Shown here in pieces: positions 36,901-50,008 of a stretch of 64,000 bases of DNA. Position 1 is the first letter of the stretch. The number at the start of each line of letters is the position of its first letter. A program made the position numbers and the translations under genes. The notes beneath the pieces are model-generated. The model saw only the letters and a program-made list of their open reading frames with translations, was not told the DNA's origin and ran no database searches. Origin of the DNA: Nomia melanderi (taxonomy: Eukaryota; Arthropoda; Insecta; Hymenoptera; Halictidae); the NCBI RefSeq assembly GCF_051020985.1, contig NC_135008.1, positions 9,486,001-9,550,000 of the forward strand. Reading direction: 5' to 3'.

Positions 36901-39900
36901 TTTTGACTGTACAAATATTTAGATAACTTTAATGCATACTTGACTATTTACTTCTATCATTTCATAACACTTGTTTTCACTTATTCAATAATTCGTTGTT
37001 GTTTTACATTTACGCGTGATAAAATAATTATCTATATATTACTCTACATTTGAAACGTGCAATTAAAGATAAAACCGCGATTATAAAATGATACCAAACA
37101 CATTTCTTCCAAAGACTCGTCTTCAATTACAAGCAAACCACAATGAGGATACTCAAGAGCATGTATCTGTCACTATATCGAAAACCAATTGTAACCTAAA
37201 TTGCGCAGTATTGAGACGCCGTAATTACAGCATTTTAACGCTTTAATAGCTACAAATTTACATTGTTCTGATGCATACTTCATTTAAATATTAAACACAG
37301 ATATCGTTACAATGGCATTTCTGGGCGTAACATGATAATAACTGAATCACTTAAAATTCTCAATATTTTAAAAAAGTAACAAATGAAAAGTTTAGAAAAT
37401 TCTTGGAAAATAATTAAAAATGAATAAGAAGTTTCATTATGAAATCTATTTATTTATAAGACATGGTTCCTTATAAATTTTTTCTTTTCTTACCGAATGA
37501 AACGCGTCGATGGAAATCAATTATGTATTCAATATAAAAACTGTTAACATCAATTTTTAATGTTATAAAGAAGTAGCCGACAGTTCCTTTCACCGAAGTC
37601 CTTTTAATTCGGTTAGGTAATTCCTGTAGTCATGATTATTAATGTCAAAGGTACATAAACGCTTTGGGTCACACTGCGGTTAAACTGGAACGTGTCTTTT
37701 CTGTGTGACGTTCTTCATTGCACTCCATTGTATATTTTCGAAGGCTACAGGAGTAGCTGCGGTCGTCTGGATTTGCAAGGACACTTGCTGTCGTTCCACT
37801 TTCAACAGTAATCAAGTGGATCGTCTGCCCCGCAGGCTAAAACAAGTCAATATTTGTGCACTTTTCAAGTTTACAGCGTCAAACGATTTTACAATTATAG
37901 AAGTTTGCAAAAGTTATAAAAGGTTAAAGTACTTGGCGGCACTGAGAACGCGTAGGCAGCAATATAGTACACCAGTATGCCAGTTATCATGAATTAACCC
38001 ATTCTATTCTTGTATTTATCGATAATTATTTATAATTACTAGTTGTTTAAAATTTATGTTTGTATTTTGTAAACTCTTCATGTAGAAAAATCAGTCTACT
38101 CTCGTTTCTTGTGCAAAACAACTGAAGATTCGTACAAAGTTGTCGTAAACGTTAAATTTCGTAAAAAGTTATATAATACTTAAAATCATGTAATAGAGAA
38201 GTGTAGATAAATTCAACAATAGCTAACAGATTGTTTAATTTTCTCTGGAATAATGCAGGTTCTGTTCGTGAGAACACTTGTCAAATTGATGTAATGATTT
38301 AGTATAACTTGTAGGCATATAATTACACAATGATTCGTGCCAGTTGAATATGTTATTTATTGATTATTGATGTTATAATTAATTAAATTAATCTATTGAA
38401 ATGTTCCTTGCGTAGTCTTTCGGAAATAGCATTAAAATACAAATTAGTAACTAGAAAACTTTTGGTGGTCTTCTAATATTTTTGTATTCTAGTAGAAAGT
38501 GGAGTTATTATATTTTTAACAGGAGGATTATATGTCGAGATCTTTTCAAAGATCTTCGTTTCTAATGTACCACGAAATATCGACTACGGTCCGAAGGATT
38601 ATTGACTGTAATATCTTTATTTTTTCGATGTTGCTCACACGTACTATACGATAAACGTTCAAACGATGTCAATATAGGTATAACGAAAATCGATTCTAAT
38701 TTCACGCGTGGAAAACTATCGTTAAAGAACATGATAAGAGTAATCGTTAATCCAATTTCTGAGAGCCAATATTCAATGAATTGCTGGAATGCTATCTGAG
38801 AGTTTATTCGAATGAAATGAAAGTCAATCCTTAAATTCATTCATGCATCTGGATGTCTTCTGTGAAACATTTACATGGCGGGAGAGAACCGTTGATCCTA
38901 CAACGTATTTCGTACTATTGATATAAAGCAATGAAATGATTCAACAGTAGAAATAATGAATGTAAAAATTGGAGCAAATGCAAAGGAATCTACCAATTTT
39001 AACTACTCACCTCTTTACATCGAATATGTTCGGAATTTTATTTTGAACTAAGAATTTCTAATCTATGCTAACTTAGGGTAATAATTTCAGTGTTTTTGAT
39101 AAGTTCCTTTTTTCCATGTTACGATTCATTTGTCCTTTCTTGTAAATATATTTTTCGTAATACATTCAAATACTAAAAAGTATAAATAAAAGAATTGCCG
39201 TATTTCAGGTTAAATTTTGGGAATTAATTCATAAGCCGAGATGTTACAGACTGAGGCCCAATAGGCACTATTGTTAGCTCTTGGTCATCTCTCGGTTCAA
39301 TAAAATATTATTTAAGTATTTAGACTGCATGTGTTTATAGTGTTTTCATTATGAATTCCAGCCTGAGCTTGGTTCGATCTCATTCTATCCTTTGTTCATT
39401 GAAAACAATAAACAAGAAAAGAATATTGAGCTGACCGATAGTGTGTATCAGGCCTGTGACCGCCTTGAGAGCTTCAAGCGTTATGTTATACTAAAGCCGC
39501 AAAAATTTCCCAGGGGAAGGAAAAAGGGTACTTCGTGGCCACTTTTATAAAGAACGAAGTTCTCTACATGATACTAGAACAGTAGATAGAGAGAAGTACC
39601 ATCATAAATATCTAACTCCCTTATTTTCACATCAATTATGAAACCATTAACACGTTTCTGTGGAAGTTCAAAGGAATTCCTCAAACATTAAAAACTCTTG
39701 ATTAGTTCGTTGTACGCTTTATTTGTTCAAGACTGTTATTTTAATATTTATTCTCGCCTAATTTGTATGCATTTCAATTAACTAATTATTATTTTAATAA
39801 CAAATATTATTTTATATGTACGAGGTAACTATAAATATTTCAATAGGAGAATAGGTAAATTAAAATTAAAAGGAAAGTAATATAATATATAATATAAGAC

Positions 39901-39940
39901 TACATTGTGACTTTAACTTTTTGTAATTTCAACAAATTTG

Positions 39941-39953
39941 TTTTTTTTTTTTT
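39941..39953 (+). repeat. Poly-T run (13)
   Basis: A run of 13 T followed by AATAAAA. It could be the reverse complement of a poly(A) tail from a minus-strand retroposed sequence, but I recognise no source sequence beside it. Confidence 0.6.
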
Positions 39954-40619
39954 AATAAAATGGATATTAGTTTTTTCTTAAATCTCTAAGCAACAGACGT
40001 GCCTCAATTTGAGTATTCTCGTACCTTTCTAACAGAACACCATGGTCGTTAACATTTAAAAACATGTTTATATTTATATTCATATTATATATTTATATTA
40101 TATATTTATATTACATACTTACATTAAAGATATCACAAATAATTATGCACGTTCATTTAATCCCTTAACAAAAATCGCAAAGTCTGCTGCAAAAAAGCAC
40201 CTCTAAAACTGGAGAACCCCTGAACGACTCATGTGGCCTCATATAATGTAAAGACTTAGATTTATGAGTTTATTTTCCTCGAGATAAAGAACCCCTGTGC
40301 AACGTTCTAACACAATTTACATGCAGGATTTGTGCAACCTAACCCAAACCTGCATGTAAGGGTTGTTGGTTCGAAAAGCGACCTAATTTTTTCTCGACTA
40401 TTCTATGTTCTCATTTATCTATCTCTATTTACCCTTATTTTCTTCCAAGGGTTGATTGACCCAAGCTTCTAGCTAAGCAATTTCCTTGAAACTCAAAGGA
40501 ATGTTTTGTACGAAAGAAACCTGGCGAATATTTTTAATTTTATATGCTTGTGTTTGTAAATTTATATCCAACTTACAAAACATTTCTTAATATTATGAAT
40601 TTTCAATGCAAACTCGTTA

Positions 40620-40901
40620 TTAACCATTTATGGTCCAGCTGAATATTAGGAAACACGTGAAAAAATACTACCTGTGTATATGTCACTATTTCATAATTTA
40701 AATGTGTATCAATACACATCAATATATATATATATATATATTAAATTCTATTTCTAACATTTTAATCTTTGGACATCTAATATTACGTTTACGCAACGTA
40801 TACTTAACAAATAATACACGTGGAAAACGTAATATTACGGAATTATACAAGGATTAAAAGTGACGATTGCAATACTATGAAGTTAACTTTTAAGGGGTTA
40901 A
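40620..40901. mobile_element. Possible TTAA-flanked MITE with nested hairpin and TA microsatellite
   Basis: TTAACCATTTATGGTCC starts at 40620 and resembles the tip of the family I element at 20870. TTAA at 40898-40901, read inward on the minus strand, gives TTAACCCCTTAAAAG. In between are a TA microsatellite (40722-40741) and an inverted repeat, TAATATTACGTTT near 40779 with its complement near 40825, whose outer arms (TTTTAATC, TTG) also match. The tips agree only partly, so the boundaries are uncertain. Confidence 0.35.
40722..40741. repeat. (AT)10 microsatellite
   Basis: A perfect alternating AT run of 20 bp. It is likely to vary in length. Confidence 0.9.
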
Positions 40902-42061
40902 TTAGTATTACTAATCGGTAACGATCTAGTCTTTTATAGAGTACAAATACGAAAATTAAACTGAATAACTCGAAAATAGGATCTAGTCCAATTGGTACCT
41001 GATCAAGATTAAAGGTAGAACAAATTACTTGTACATACATGAGATATATATTTGTCGCCATGTTCTTTCGACCCATATGTTCGACACTGCGAAAACTTCC
41101 CCTCGTGGTTACCGAATCGATCCACTTGATTCGCTGTTTGCCATCTCAGCGATTCAGCGTCACTTTATTCAAAAATCGAATATTTCTGCCGGACTAAAAA
41201 AGTATTACTCATTTGTAAAAAGTTTAGAGTCTAATTCATATAATCATATATTTTTTCTCGAGGTAATCCGGTAACACGTTTCTTTAATGTTTCTTTTTCA
41301 GAAAGGAAAATTGGAAAAATCACAGAAATACGAAGACAAGCAAAGCGGAAAACAGAAAATAAAATATTACAATTATATTGTGCAAGATGCATTCAATTCA
41401 GATGCATTGTTTTGTAAGCATGTAATTCACTGAAACATGCTTAGCATTCTTTTGAGTGCAATGAAATGTGCAGTTAATCGAGGATACTGAAATATGAGTA
41501 TGGTTTATCTGGCGCTTTCATTATTTATCGGCAAACTTTTTAGATATATTTTTTCACTGCTTTATAGTTTTAAATCTGAACGTACTGAAACTCGGAAAGA
41601 TCGTTAAATTACTCACAAAGGATGAATTTATTCAAACACAAGTGGGGCGATGCGAACAAATTGGCCATTAACGTTTCAACAAACGAATTACTCATTAACG
41701 TTTCTTTGTACTATTTTTACGTCAGCTGCAATAAATACCGAGCTTACCAACTATAAAAGGTTGGTCTTCAACAAGCAAATAATCAGAAATTAATTATGTA
41801 ATTAGCAATTCAAAGTAGGATAAGTAGAACAGTCACAGTAACTGTTGCATTGCTCTCTGAATATTCATTGTCAACGCAGTAGGTTCACTGAAAGAAACAC
41901 GTAAGGTTTGTAAGAGCTCTTAGTGTTGTAATGAAATCGAAAATTGATTTTTAATGAGTTCAAATACTTTGATCATTCGTCATTAGTAGCGGAATAAGCA
42001 GCTAGGAAGCTCTGAAACTCGTAAAATGAAGGAATGGCGATCAGATTTGCTGCTGTTGACA

Positions 42062-42085
42062 CCTGCTTGCTCTGGCTCAAGCAGG
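42062..42085. repeat. Short perfect hairpin
   Basis: CCTGCTTG at 42062-42069 pairs with CAAGCAGG at 42078-42085 across an 8-base loop. The GC-richer stem stands out locally. The flanks do not look like a terminator or tRNA. Confidence 0.5.
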
Positions 42086-45000
42086 CTTGAGTATCAAGCC
42101 ACTAGAGCTTCCCATCGACTACAAACCTAAAGTGCTTGAAGACCTATCAGAATTTAGAAGCAGACATGGCTTACGATAAAGATCTATCGAGATCCCACTC
42201 AGCCATATTTCTTTCCAAAAAAAGAAACATCGTTGACCAACCTGATTTTGCAAGAGCATATTTGATACTATTAGCTCAATCAATTAAATGTTTCTCATAT
42301 TTTACAATAAGGCTTTTCTGGTAGTTTCAAAGTTCGTGTCCTGGTTTGTTTAATAATTTTCCTTCAAAGTTGTAATCGTACAAGAAACTGATCTAACGGA
42401 TTGCGCACCGTCACATACGATATTATCTATCGTATATCTAATTTATAGCTTAGCAAATTTTATGGCAAAGCTGCATCGCGATTAAACACGAACCAGTTGT
42501 CCAATAAACCACATATGTCACGATTGTTACGATCACTAAAACACAAGGTTTGGGAGAATCTCCTGTCCTCCTTTAGTTTCATCTCTACTGTCTCTCTCAT
42601 CCTTAGCTGTATCGTTTCCTAATGTAATACTAATGTTTTGGTAGTTCAGTTGATACTTTTGATAGAAACAAAAGAAATATCGAAAGATAAGATCACTTTA
42701 ATATCTGCAAGGAAAGTTATACTACTAAATTGAATAATTCAATCACTTATTTTTATCATACGCTTTTCGTTAATTTTACGAAATTATTTTATGTCCACTT
42801 TTGTTCGAATAGAAGATGTTTATTTTTACTAAGATGAATGTATGACTTTGTAGTCCAGAGGTAATTTAATTTTCATGTTGAATAGAGTTCAGCTGTTCGC
42901 ATTCAGTACAACATGGGCACTTAATTACTTACAAAGGTAGGAATATACCAATGTTGTACAGAATATTCCCTTTAATTCTTTCAACAGAAAGTCACGCACT
43001 TAAAATTAATTCTCCTTGTTCTCTTAGAATTCAAGAAATTTTGTAACGTATATGAAGAAGTTACGGTACACGTACTACCTTCATTTAGATGAATGGTAAG
43101 CCACGCAATTTCAGAAAAGCTCACGCGGAATCAATTTGTAAGACGCTGAAACAGTTGGTAATAAGTACAGCAGTATTTAATCTAGTTCGCAGTAAAGAAA
43201 AAATGAATACACGACTTTTTGAAATTAGAGTATATTATTTTGAAACATTACCGAACACGTATAGAAAATTGAAAAATCCTTGATGTATGATATATTTGAG
43301 CCTGACAATGTTTGATTTTATAAATTTTCTAAAATCGTCGAACCACGAATATAAATATCCCATTAATGAATACATAAAAAATTCTTCATTCGACACATGG
43401 AGTCCACTGTTTCAACTATCGCTTTGAAAACCGCCTGTGTGCTTCCGTGCTTTTGGAACTCAGAGGCTTAAGTGCTAGATTTCACGCGAAGCAGATGGAT
43501 GAAAGTGCTGTTTGTCATATCCTGAACAGCAAGACATTAGCGATGCTCTTTTTGAGCTGGCCTGGTTGCCCAGTTTTACCAAAGTTGCCAGTTTTTGTTT
43601 TTATCAGAACGAAAATAGCGTGTCTTTAAAAAATATCATTTAACTTTAAACATTTTAATCTCGTTTATACGTAAAGTATTTTTGTTTCTCTCGTATGTAA
43701 CAATATTTCATATATTCTAATTACTGGAACTGTACGTTACGTATTTAATGTTATAAAATGCCACTATTATTAGAAAAATTAGTTCTGCACAAGAGGAAGG
43801 AAAGGAAAAGGGTGAGATTGGAGAAAAGTATGGTATACTTATACAATATAATTTTAATTGAAAGCCGTCAGGCAAAGAACTTTGTTACATACAATAAAGG
43901 CGCACGTTCTAAGTAGAGCAAGATTTTCATAATATGTTTATGGGTCATAACTTATCGTACCATAATGGATTTGCAAATTAGTTCGGGCAATATTGTATGT
44001 ATTTATAATGAAATTATCTGGTAATTTATATTGATTATTTGCATACATCCGATCCGATTACAAGTTTAATGAGTGTTTAAGTACCTGCGATAATCTAATC
44101 TTTTCAATCTAGTGTCTCAGATATTAACGTTTCTTTCAACACTTTGCTTTCGAGAGGCAATTTTCAGTTCCCATTCGATTCAACGCAGCAAAGTTGTAAA
44201 ACTTGAAATTCAATGTTAAATTTTTCATAAAATATCAACATATGAAACAACACAGTTCTGTACCCCTTACTTCATGCAAAGTTTTTCTCATCAATATTTA
44301 TAATATTCATCATTAATGTTTTATCAGAAAATAATGAACATTTATAATAAAAATTATTGTCGAGCTGACAGGATCGACATTACTTCTTTGTGACCTTATT
44401 TTCCGAAGAATATGTTGTATACCTCGACAACAAGCCGTTATAGATTCTCAGCTCCTTCCATATTTCCCGATGTGTTTTCTCAGCCCTATGATACAGTTCA
44501 GCCTGTTCGTAAATATATGACTTAATGTACGTTATAAAACACTCATACGTCACGTTCCACCTACGAATAATATTACTTATATTTTGTAGGTGAAAATAGA
44601 AAAAATCAGCTCCCTTTGTGGATTATCTTTATTTTTCCAAAACGTGAGGTATTTCACGTAAGAGGGTGGTGTTTACTTTGGCATTAGCCTACTTTACTTT
44701 AGCCACCGTTTATCGCGAATAAATTCAACAGGAAGGTTCAATTTGCTGTCGGACCGAATACAAAGCCGTATCTGTCCTACTTTGTTCTTGACAATTCTCC
44801 AATATGTCTTTGTCACACCACAGCGTACCATTTAAGAATTAAAGATTTTATTCGTATCTCTAGTCCTACCATACATCTTAGGTTACATTTACATTACTTT
44901 AACCCTTATCACTCCAGGAATATCGTAGAATCATTACTAGTTGCTCCAAATAAATTTTGTTAATTTGAAAGAGGAAATTCAATCATGAATGTTGGATAAG

Positions 45001-48000
45001 CATACAATTATATCAAAAACAGGAAATTAATTCATACATACTTTACTATTGCAATTGTATTTTATGCATCCTCGCTTGGCAGTGAGACTGTCAGTTGGTA
45101 AAGTTATGTAGGATATGTAGAAGATATACGAGTTGTACACGAAACGTAATAACTTTTAATATTTTTTTTATTCCATATATAAACAAGATATTTCATCGTT
45201 GGTAGACCATCAAATGTACCATTATTCTAATTAATTTTCCCTCCTAGAGTTACGATCCCTGCATTACTGTCAGCAAGATAAACAGGGAAACCTCTATCCC
45301 TTTTCATGGTCCAACTATTTAGAGTTTATAAATTACCAAATCTGCCCATTACGTAACTCACTAATTAAATGTCGCCTCTAGCAGTAACTCGACAATGCGC
45401 GGTCGCTACACAGTTATATGAACACTCTGGGTCGGTCAGTTCTATGAAAAGTCGTAAACATTGCGATAATAATATCTGTATTGCAAATGTTGTCAAACTG
45501 AATTCAAAATATTTTCTTAGTATGTTTTTTTTTCAAATGTATTTCTTTAAGAATCTTAATGAGGTATCCTCGTTTGTAGAATTATAATAAAATAATCTCA
45601 TTCAAATATGAGTCATATATTGTCGTTCTACGGGCGTGTCATTTAGTCTAATTCATCAGAATTTGAATGAATAGACAGCAGGAAAAAAAGAGCACGATAA
45701 GTCATTAGACCGTTTAATAAGGAAAATATTCAATCAGCCGTTAAGCACGATGGCGGCTTGGTAATGATATGGGGTTGTTCCTGGTATAATTAGAAAATAC
45801 AATATTAGGTTATCGATATTTTATATACCGTGTGTAGAAAATCTATTTATACGTTTCCAGCATTATATATGTAGTCAAGAGAAACTCTACTTTTAGTTGT
45901 TCGGTCGATAATATGATCATTTCATAGATAATAGTTCGAATTCGGGGGGTAAGCATATTGCAATAATAGAATCTAATAGGATTTGAACATGAAATCTACA
46001 TGGTCGTAAGAAATTACGAAGCGCAATCGTATGACTAAATATAGCTATTTATTTAGTCTTTGGTTCACAAGTTAAAAGAGTTATCTGTAAATAATAATTA
46101 CACTACCTGGAAATCAGCTGTTTTGAAAAAGATAAGTGGTTATAATTTCTCAATAATTTAATTCGACATAGGTTCGTATGTATTTTGCTTATATTTATTA
46201 TACGGCTTCATTAAGGGTATAGTTTACAACACTGAATCTTGTTATAAATAAGCTCAACAAAATCTTCATTATAATATTCTAATTACTTACACTGGACTGA
46301 TTTTGTATTATATTAGAAAATTATACAAAATTTACTATTTTGAATAATTTACAAAGGTGTGTGTTGTTTTTGTGATATTTTATTCGTGAGCCACGAAGCA
46401 GTGGGGAATAGATAGGGACACAGGAAAGTGTTGGCGCTTGCAAGATTGGCTACAAAATAAAGTTTCAAGGAGGATCGGTGTAAGATAGAAGACTATCTAG
46501 CTTTGCTCGCACGTCAACAGAGAAGCTGAGAAAAATGAGTGTTGAAATTCTTATGAATACAGAGCATAATTCTAATATCCTCATCTACTTCGCATTTTTT
46601 CTCAAGAGAGTGAAGATTCTTTTTATAACCTCGAGGTTCTGGTAAATATTATTATGAAAAATACCGTAAGTGCTTGTTTTCATTAAAATCGTTTGCAATA
46701 AGTTAAACCTCTTTTCTTTCTTATAACTATTTTTTTAATATTCCCCCACACTTTCCATTGAAATCGCTGATTTCATCAGTTTGTTCTTTCTTTATTTAAA
46801 AATATTTTGAAGAGGGGCTGTTGAATCAGAATATACTTTAATGCTGCCAAATATTTTTAGTGTATTTAACAGAGGAGTCATGAAATTTCATGTTGCACAA
46901 ACGATGTAAAAATTGCGCAGCTATTTAATGCTGTACATCATAAAAAAGACCCGATGAAGTTCGAAAGTTAGCCAAAGTACAAACAACCGTGTTCAAGAAT
47001 TAACGTTATACCCTGAAGCTTTACAGAAAACGTAAGAAATGTTCTAATGTACAACTCGTGGTCAAACCGATTATGAGGGTACAATTTATGACTGTAATCC
47101 GCGGTCGCTTCACCCAAGTTTGCCTGCGTTTATGTCCGCAGCGTAAATTTCCCTTCAAGCTAAGGAATTACTAACTGAAATACTCATGTTTGAACTTCGA
47201 GATCCCACTAAAAAAATAGTGCTGTTAATCCTGAAACTTTAATTTGAAATATAATGCAAAAATGTTCAAATTTTCAAGATTATTTCGAAAAAAACGTACC
47301 CTATTTCGGTGTCATTTCAGTAGAAATTAATATACAAGAACACTAGCTATTTAATCAATAAATACACTCAATGATATCATTTTTGAAAGATTTCCTGCCT
47401 GAGATTGTTGCGTATGATTTGAATTAGAATCAACTGCTTGAAGAATTGAAGCTTGACAATGTTTGGTTTTCGCTCTGATAGTATATAGGAAATGTAAAAT
47501 TTAATAACTGCTTGATTCGAAATTAAATCAATTTCCAATAAGAGGGTAGAAAAGTGAAATATAGTAACAGGTAAATGAGATACCAACAACGAGTGATTGG
47601 AGATGATACAGGCGATCCACCATAAATCGGCACAGGTTATAGCTGCTCTATGTTTCATTCTACATAACTGTGCAGAATACTTTTATGGGAAAAAAGATTA
47701 ACGATATTGGGTCTTCGTAGCTGCGTCTACGGAATAGGATTTTTTAATAACTGCATACCTTTCTTGTCTTCAATAGGTATTGCTTGGCGACGCGAGAAAG
47801 ACTGATTTGGAAATTCTAGAATGTCTACCAGAACGGAACGCTCGTCCCATTCAAAGGAAACTAAAAGAATGAAAATAAAGAAATTCCGTGTGCAGGACGA
47901 AATTTCTTGTCCATTACTTCTATACGTGGTGTCCCATATTATCTATAAACAAAATTATCTCTGACATTACACGTTATTTAAAAAATATTTCAAATTCAAT

Positions 48001-48208
48001 TTTTTGTGTTTTAAGAGATGTATTCATAATATAAAATTAATCCTGTAATTTTACATGTATCAATCGACGTTTCAACGTCTAAAAGTCATCAAAACAGAAA
48101 AACATAAATAGAAATTTCAAGTAAAATTCGAAGGAAAATACCTTTACGTTAATATAAACAAGGCGACAAAGCAATTTACAAAATGTCCTATCAAAAAGAA
48201 AATGTACA

Positions 48209-48452
48209 TTAACTCGTTCGTAACTGGCATTTGTCCCAGTGGCAGTTTTTACAGTTACAATATTTTATTAAATGCAATAAATTGTCTTTATAAAATGCAA
48301 ATAAAACTGAAGAAAAAATTCTCTTCAACTTCCTACATGTTACACCATGTGTTACGATTTTAGATACAAATATACGTGAAAGTAATTTTCTCTACGCGAG
48401 ATGCGAAGTGTTGAGAGTTATAAATGTATGACACTGGTCGCGAACGTGTCAA
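48209..48452. mobile_element. TTAA-flanked MITE, family I copy 2
   Basis: The left tip is TTAACTCGTTCGTAAC at 48209. The right tip, read inward on the minus strand from 48452, is TTGACACGTTCGCGAC, giving 12 of 16 identical positions. The enclosed length is about 236 bp, nearly the size of the elements at 20870 and 52262. The right TTAA has become TCAA on the + strand. There is no ORF. Confidence 0.5.
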
Positions 48453-49369
48453 CTTAAGTCAGAGGAAGAAAGGAACTAAGCTATACATCGAATTCTTATC
48501 CCTTTTGGGACAGGACTGTCTGATGTATGAGAATACCGCTTGCACGGAGAGTTTTGGAAGTGTTTGATAAAAAGATGATATATGCTTTGGCTGCTGTCTG
48601 CAGATACGCGTCCAGAACCGAAAATGCTCGTGTTGCGGTCCGCAGACACGCCCACAAAGTGTTAATATTCTCGAGCAGCGCAGTAGTTCATGAAATATGT
48701 ACATAGACATTTACTGATAATGTAATCATAACCATTTATGGTGTTGTGGCCTCTGGCAAATTGGATAATTATAGCGCATCACACATGTTAATCCTTTAGA
48801 GTCGAATCCGACATCGATATCTAAAATTGGAAACTGCAAATGAATAATTTAATTATTCAATTAACGAAAGACTGACATGTTGTCTTTCTTCGTTTAGTAT
48901 ATAAGATGTGATATATAATTCAGTTTTTTATGAAAAGAATTGTTAGAAACTTAAGATAGCTTCGTTCGTAAAGAGTTAGTAGAAAATTGTCGACCGATCG
49001 ATTTTTCTGATGTAGAAACGTTTATTTGAACCAATCGATTTTTTCTAAGCATAAGAATATTTTCCTTCCTTAGAAATACACAAAACATATCTCGAATGTG
49101 ACTTTCGCCGTTGTATTTCTATCGTACACTCGTATGAAGCTAATAAAGAAAAACAGGAATAATATATAATATCAATTACTACAAATAAAACGAATGATAA
49201 TAAAAGTTGAACGAAAATGTCTGCGAAAATGAAGTCTCATGAAACGTCCCTTGAACATTTACTGGTGAAAATCATAATTGTCGATTAGGTGTTGCTTAAT
49301 TTACTGTTCATCGCGAAAGAAACGTCGAGTGTAAGAATTGCATAGTAACTGCGTGTAAGGGAGATTGAA

Positions 49370-49800
49370 GAGTGCAACGATTATGGAGCAGTTATGCGAA
49401 AGGTTTCTTGAGTCGTCCTCGTTACCAGTGCTTCCTTTTTTTGGCCCGTTAAGTGCAACGTCACGGTACTACTGGGAGTTGATCTCCGCTATTACGCTTG
49501 GATAAATGAGAACCGCATTCCATTCCATAGGTCCTTTCATTTTAATTTGCAAGTTTAGGTCCATTCCCCGATTCTGCTCTCTTTCTTACGCCCTATTCAA
49601 CCGGCTTCAACAGCGCGATATTAAGATTAACGACTGCTGTCGTTTATTTCGCTGCCTCTTGTGTGCTTACGTAAACCGCACTGCCGTTCGTCGCTGTTTC
49701 CTATTCATGCGAAATGAGAAACAGCGGGGGAGAAAAGTCCGCGGACTTTTCCGACTGATCCATGAAAATGTATCGCTGTACACTGCCGCTCAATAGTTTC
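49370..49800. other. GC-richer intronic block, candidate regulatory element
   Basis: About 430 bp with raised GC and CpG inside AT-rich DNA. It includes a small hairpin near 49735 (AAAAGTCCGCGGACTTTT, a perfect 18-bp palindrome). One + strand frame of 96 residues crosses it, but has no splice context or known domain. An enhancer or unrecognised exon are both possible. Confidence 0.25.
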
Positions 49801-49935
49801 AAATCAGTTATTTGAGGAGAACAAAGGGCGGATTTCTTTTAATGGAAAATATACAAGAAACATTTGCACTGTTATACAAAAGTATACATATTTCAATTCA
49901 GTATATACCATCATAGAAAAGTGATAAGCGGGCTG

Positions 49936-50008
49936 CGGATCTTCATGCAAATTCAAATTTTCAAGAATATTATTGAGAAAATAGAATTACGATAGAAAAT
50001 CGTTTTCT
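49936..50008 (+). repeat. Dispersed repeat, copy 1
   Basis: The segment from GATCTTCATGCAAATT through AAAATAGAATTACGATAGAAAAT aligns with 58693-58770 on the same strand, with small gaps. It is probably old transposon debris. I see no terminal inverted repeat. Confidence 0.5.

Noticed and set aside
44898..44925. Another TTAACCC MITE tip (also near 22927 and 55352)
   Set aside because: These look like family tips, but no matching inverted tip was found at a plausible distance, so I do not call elements there.
45970..46010. tRNA-like B box on the minus strand (TTCAAATCC)
   Set aside because: There is no matching T stem, acceptor stem or anticodon arm at the right spacing, so the motif alone does not make a tRNA.
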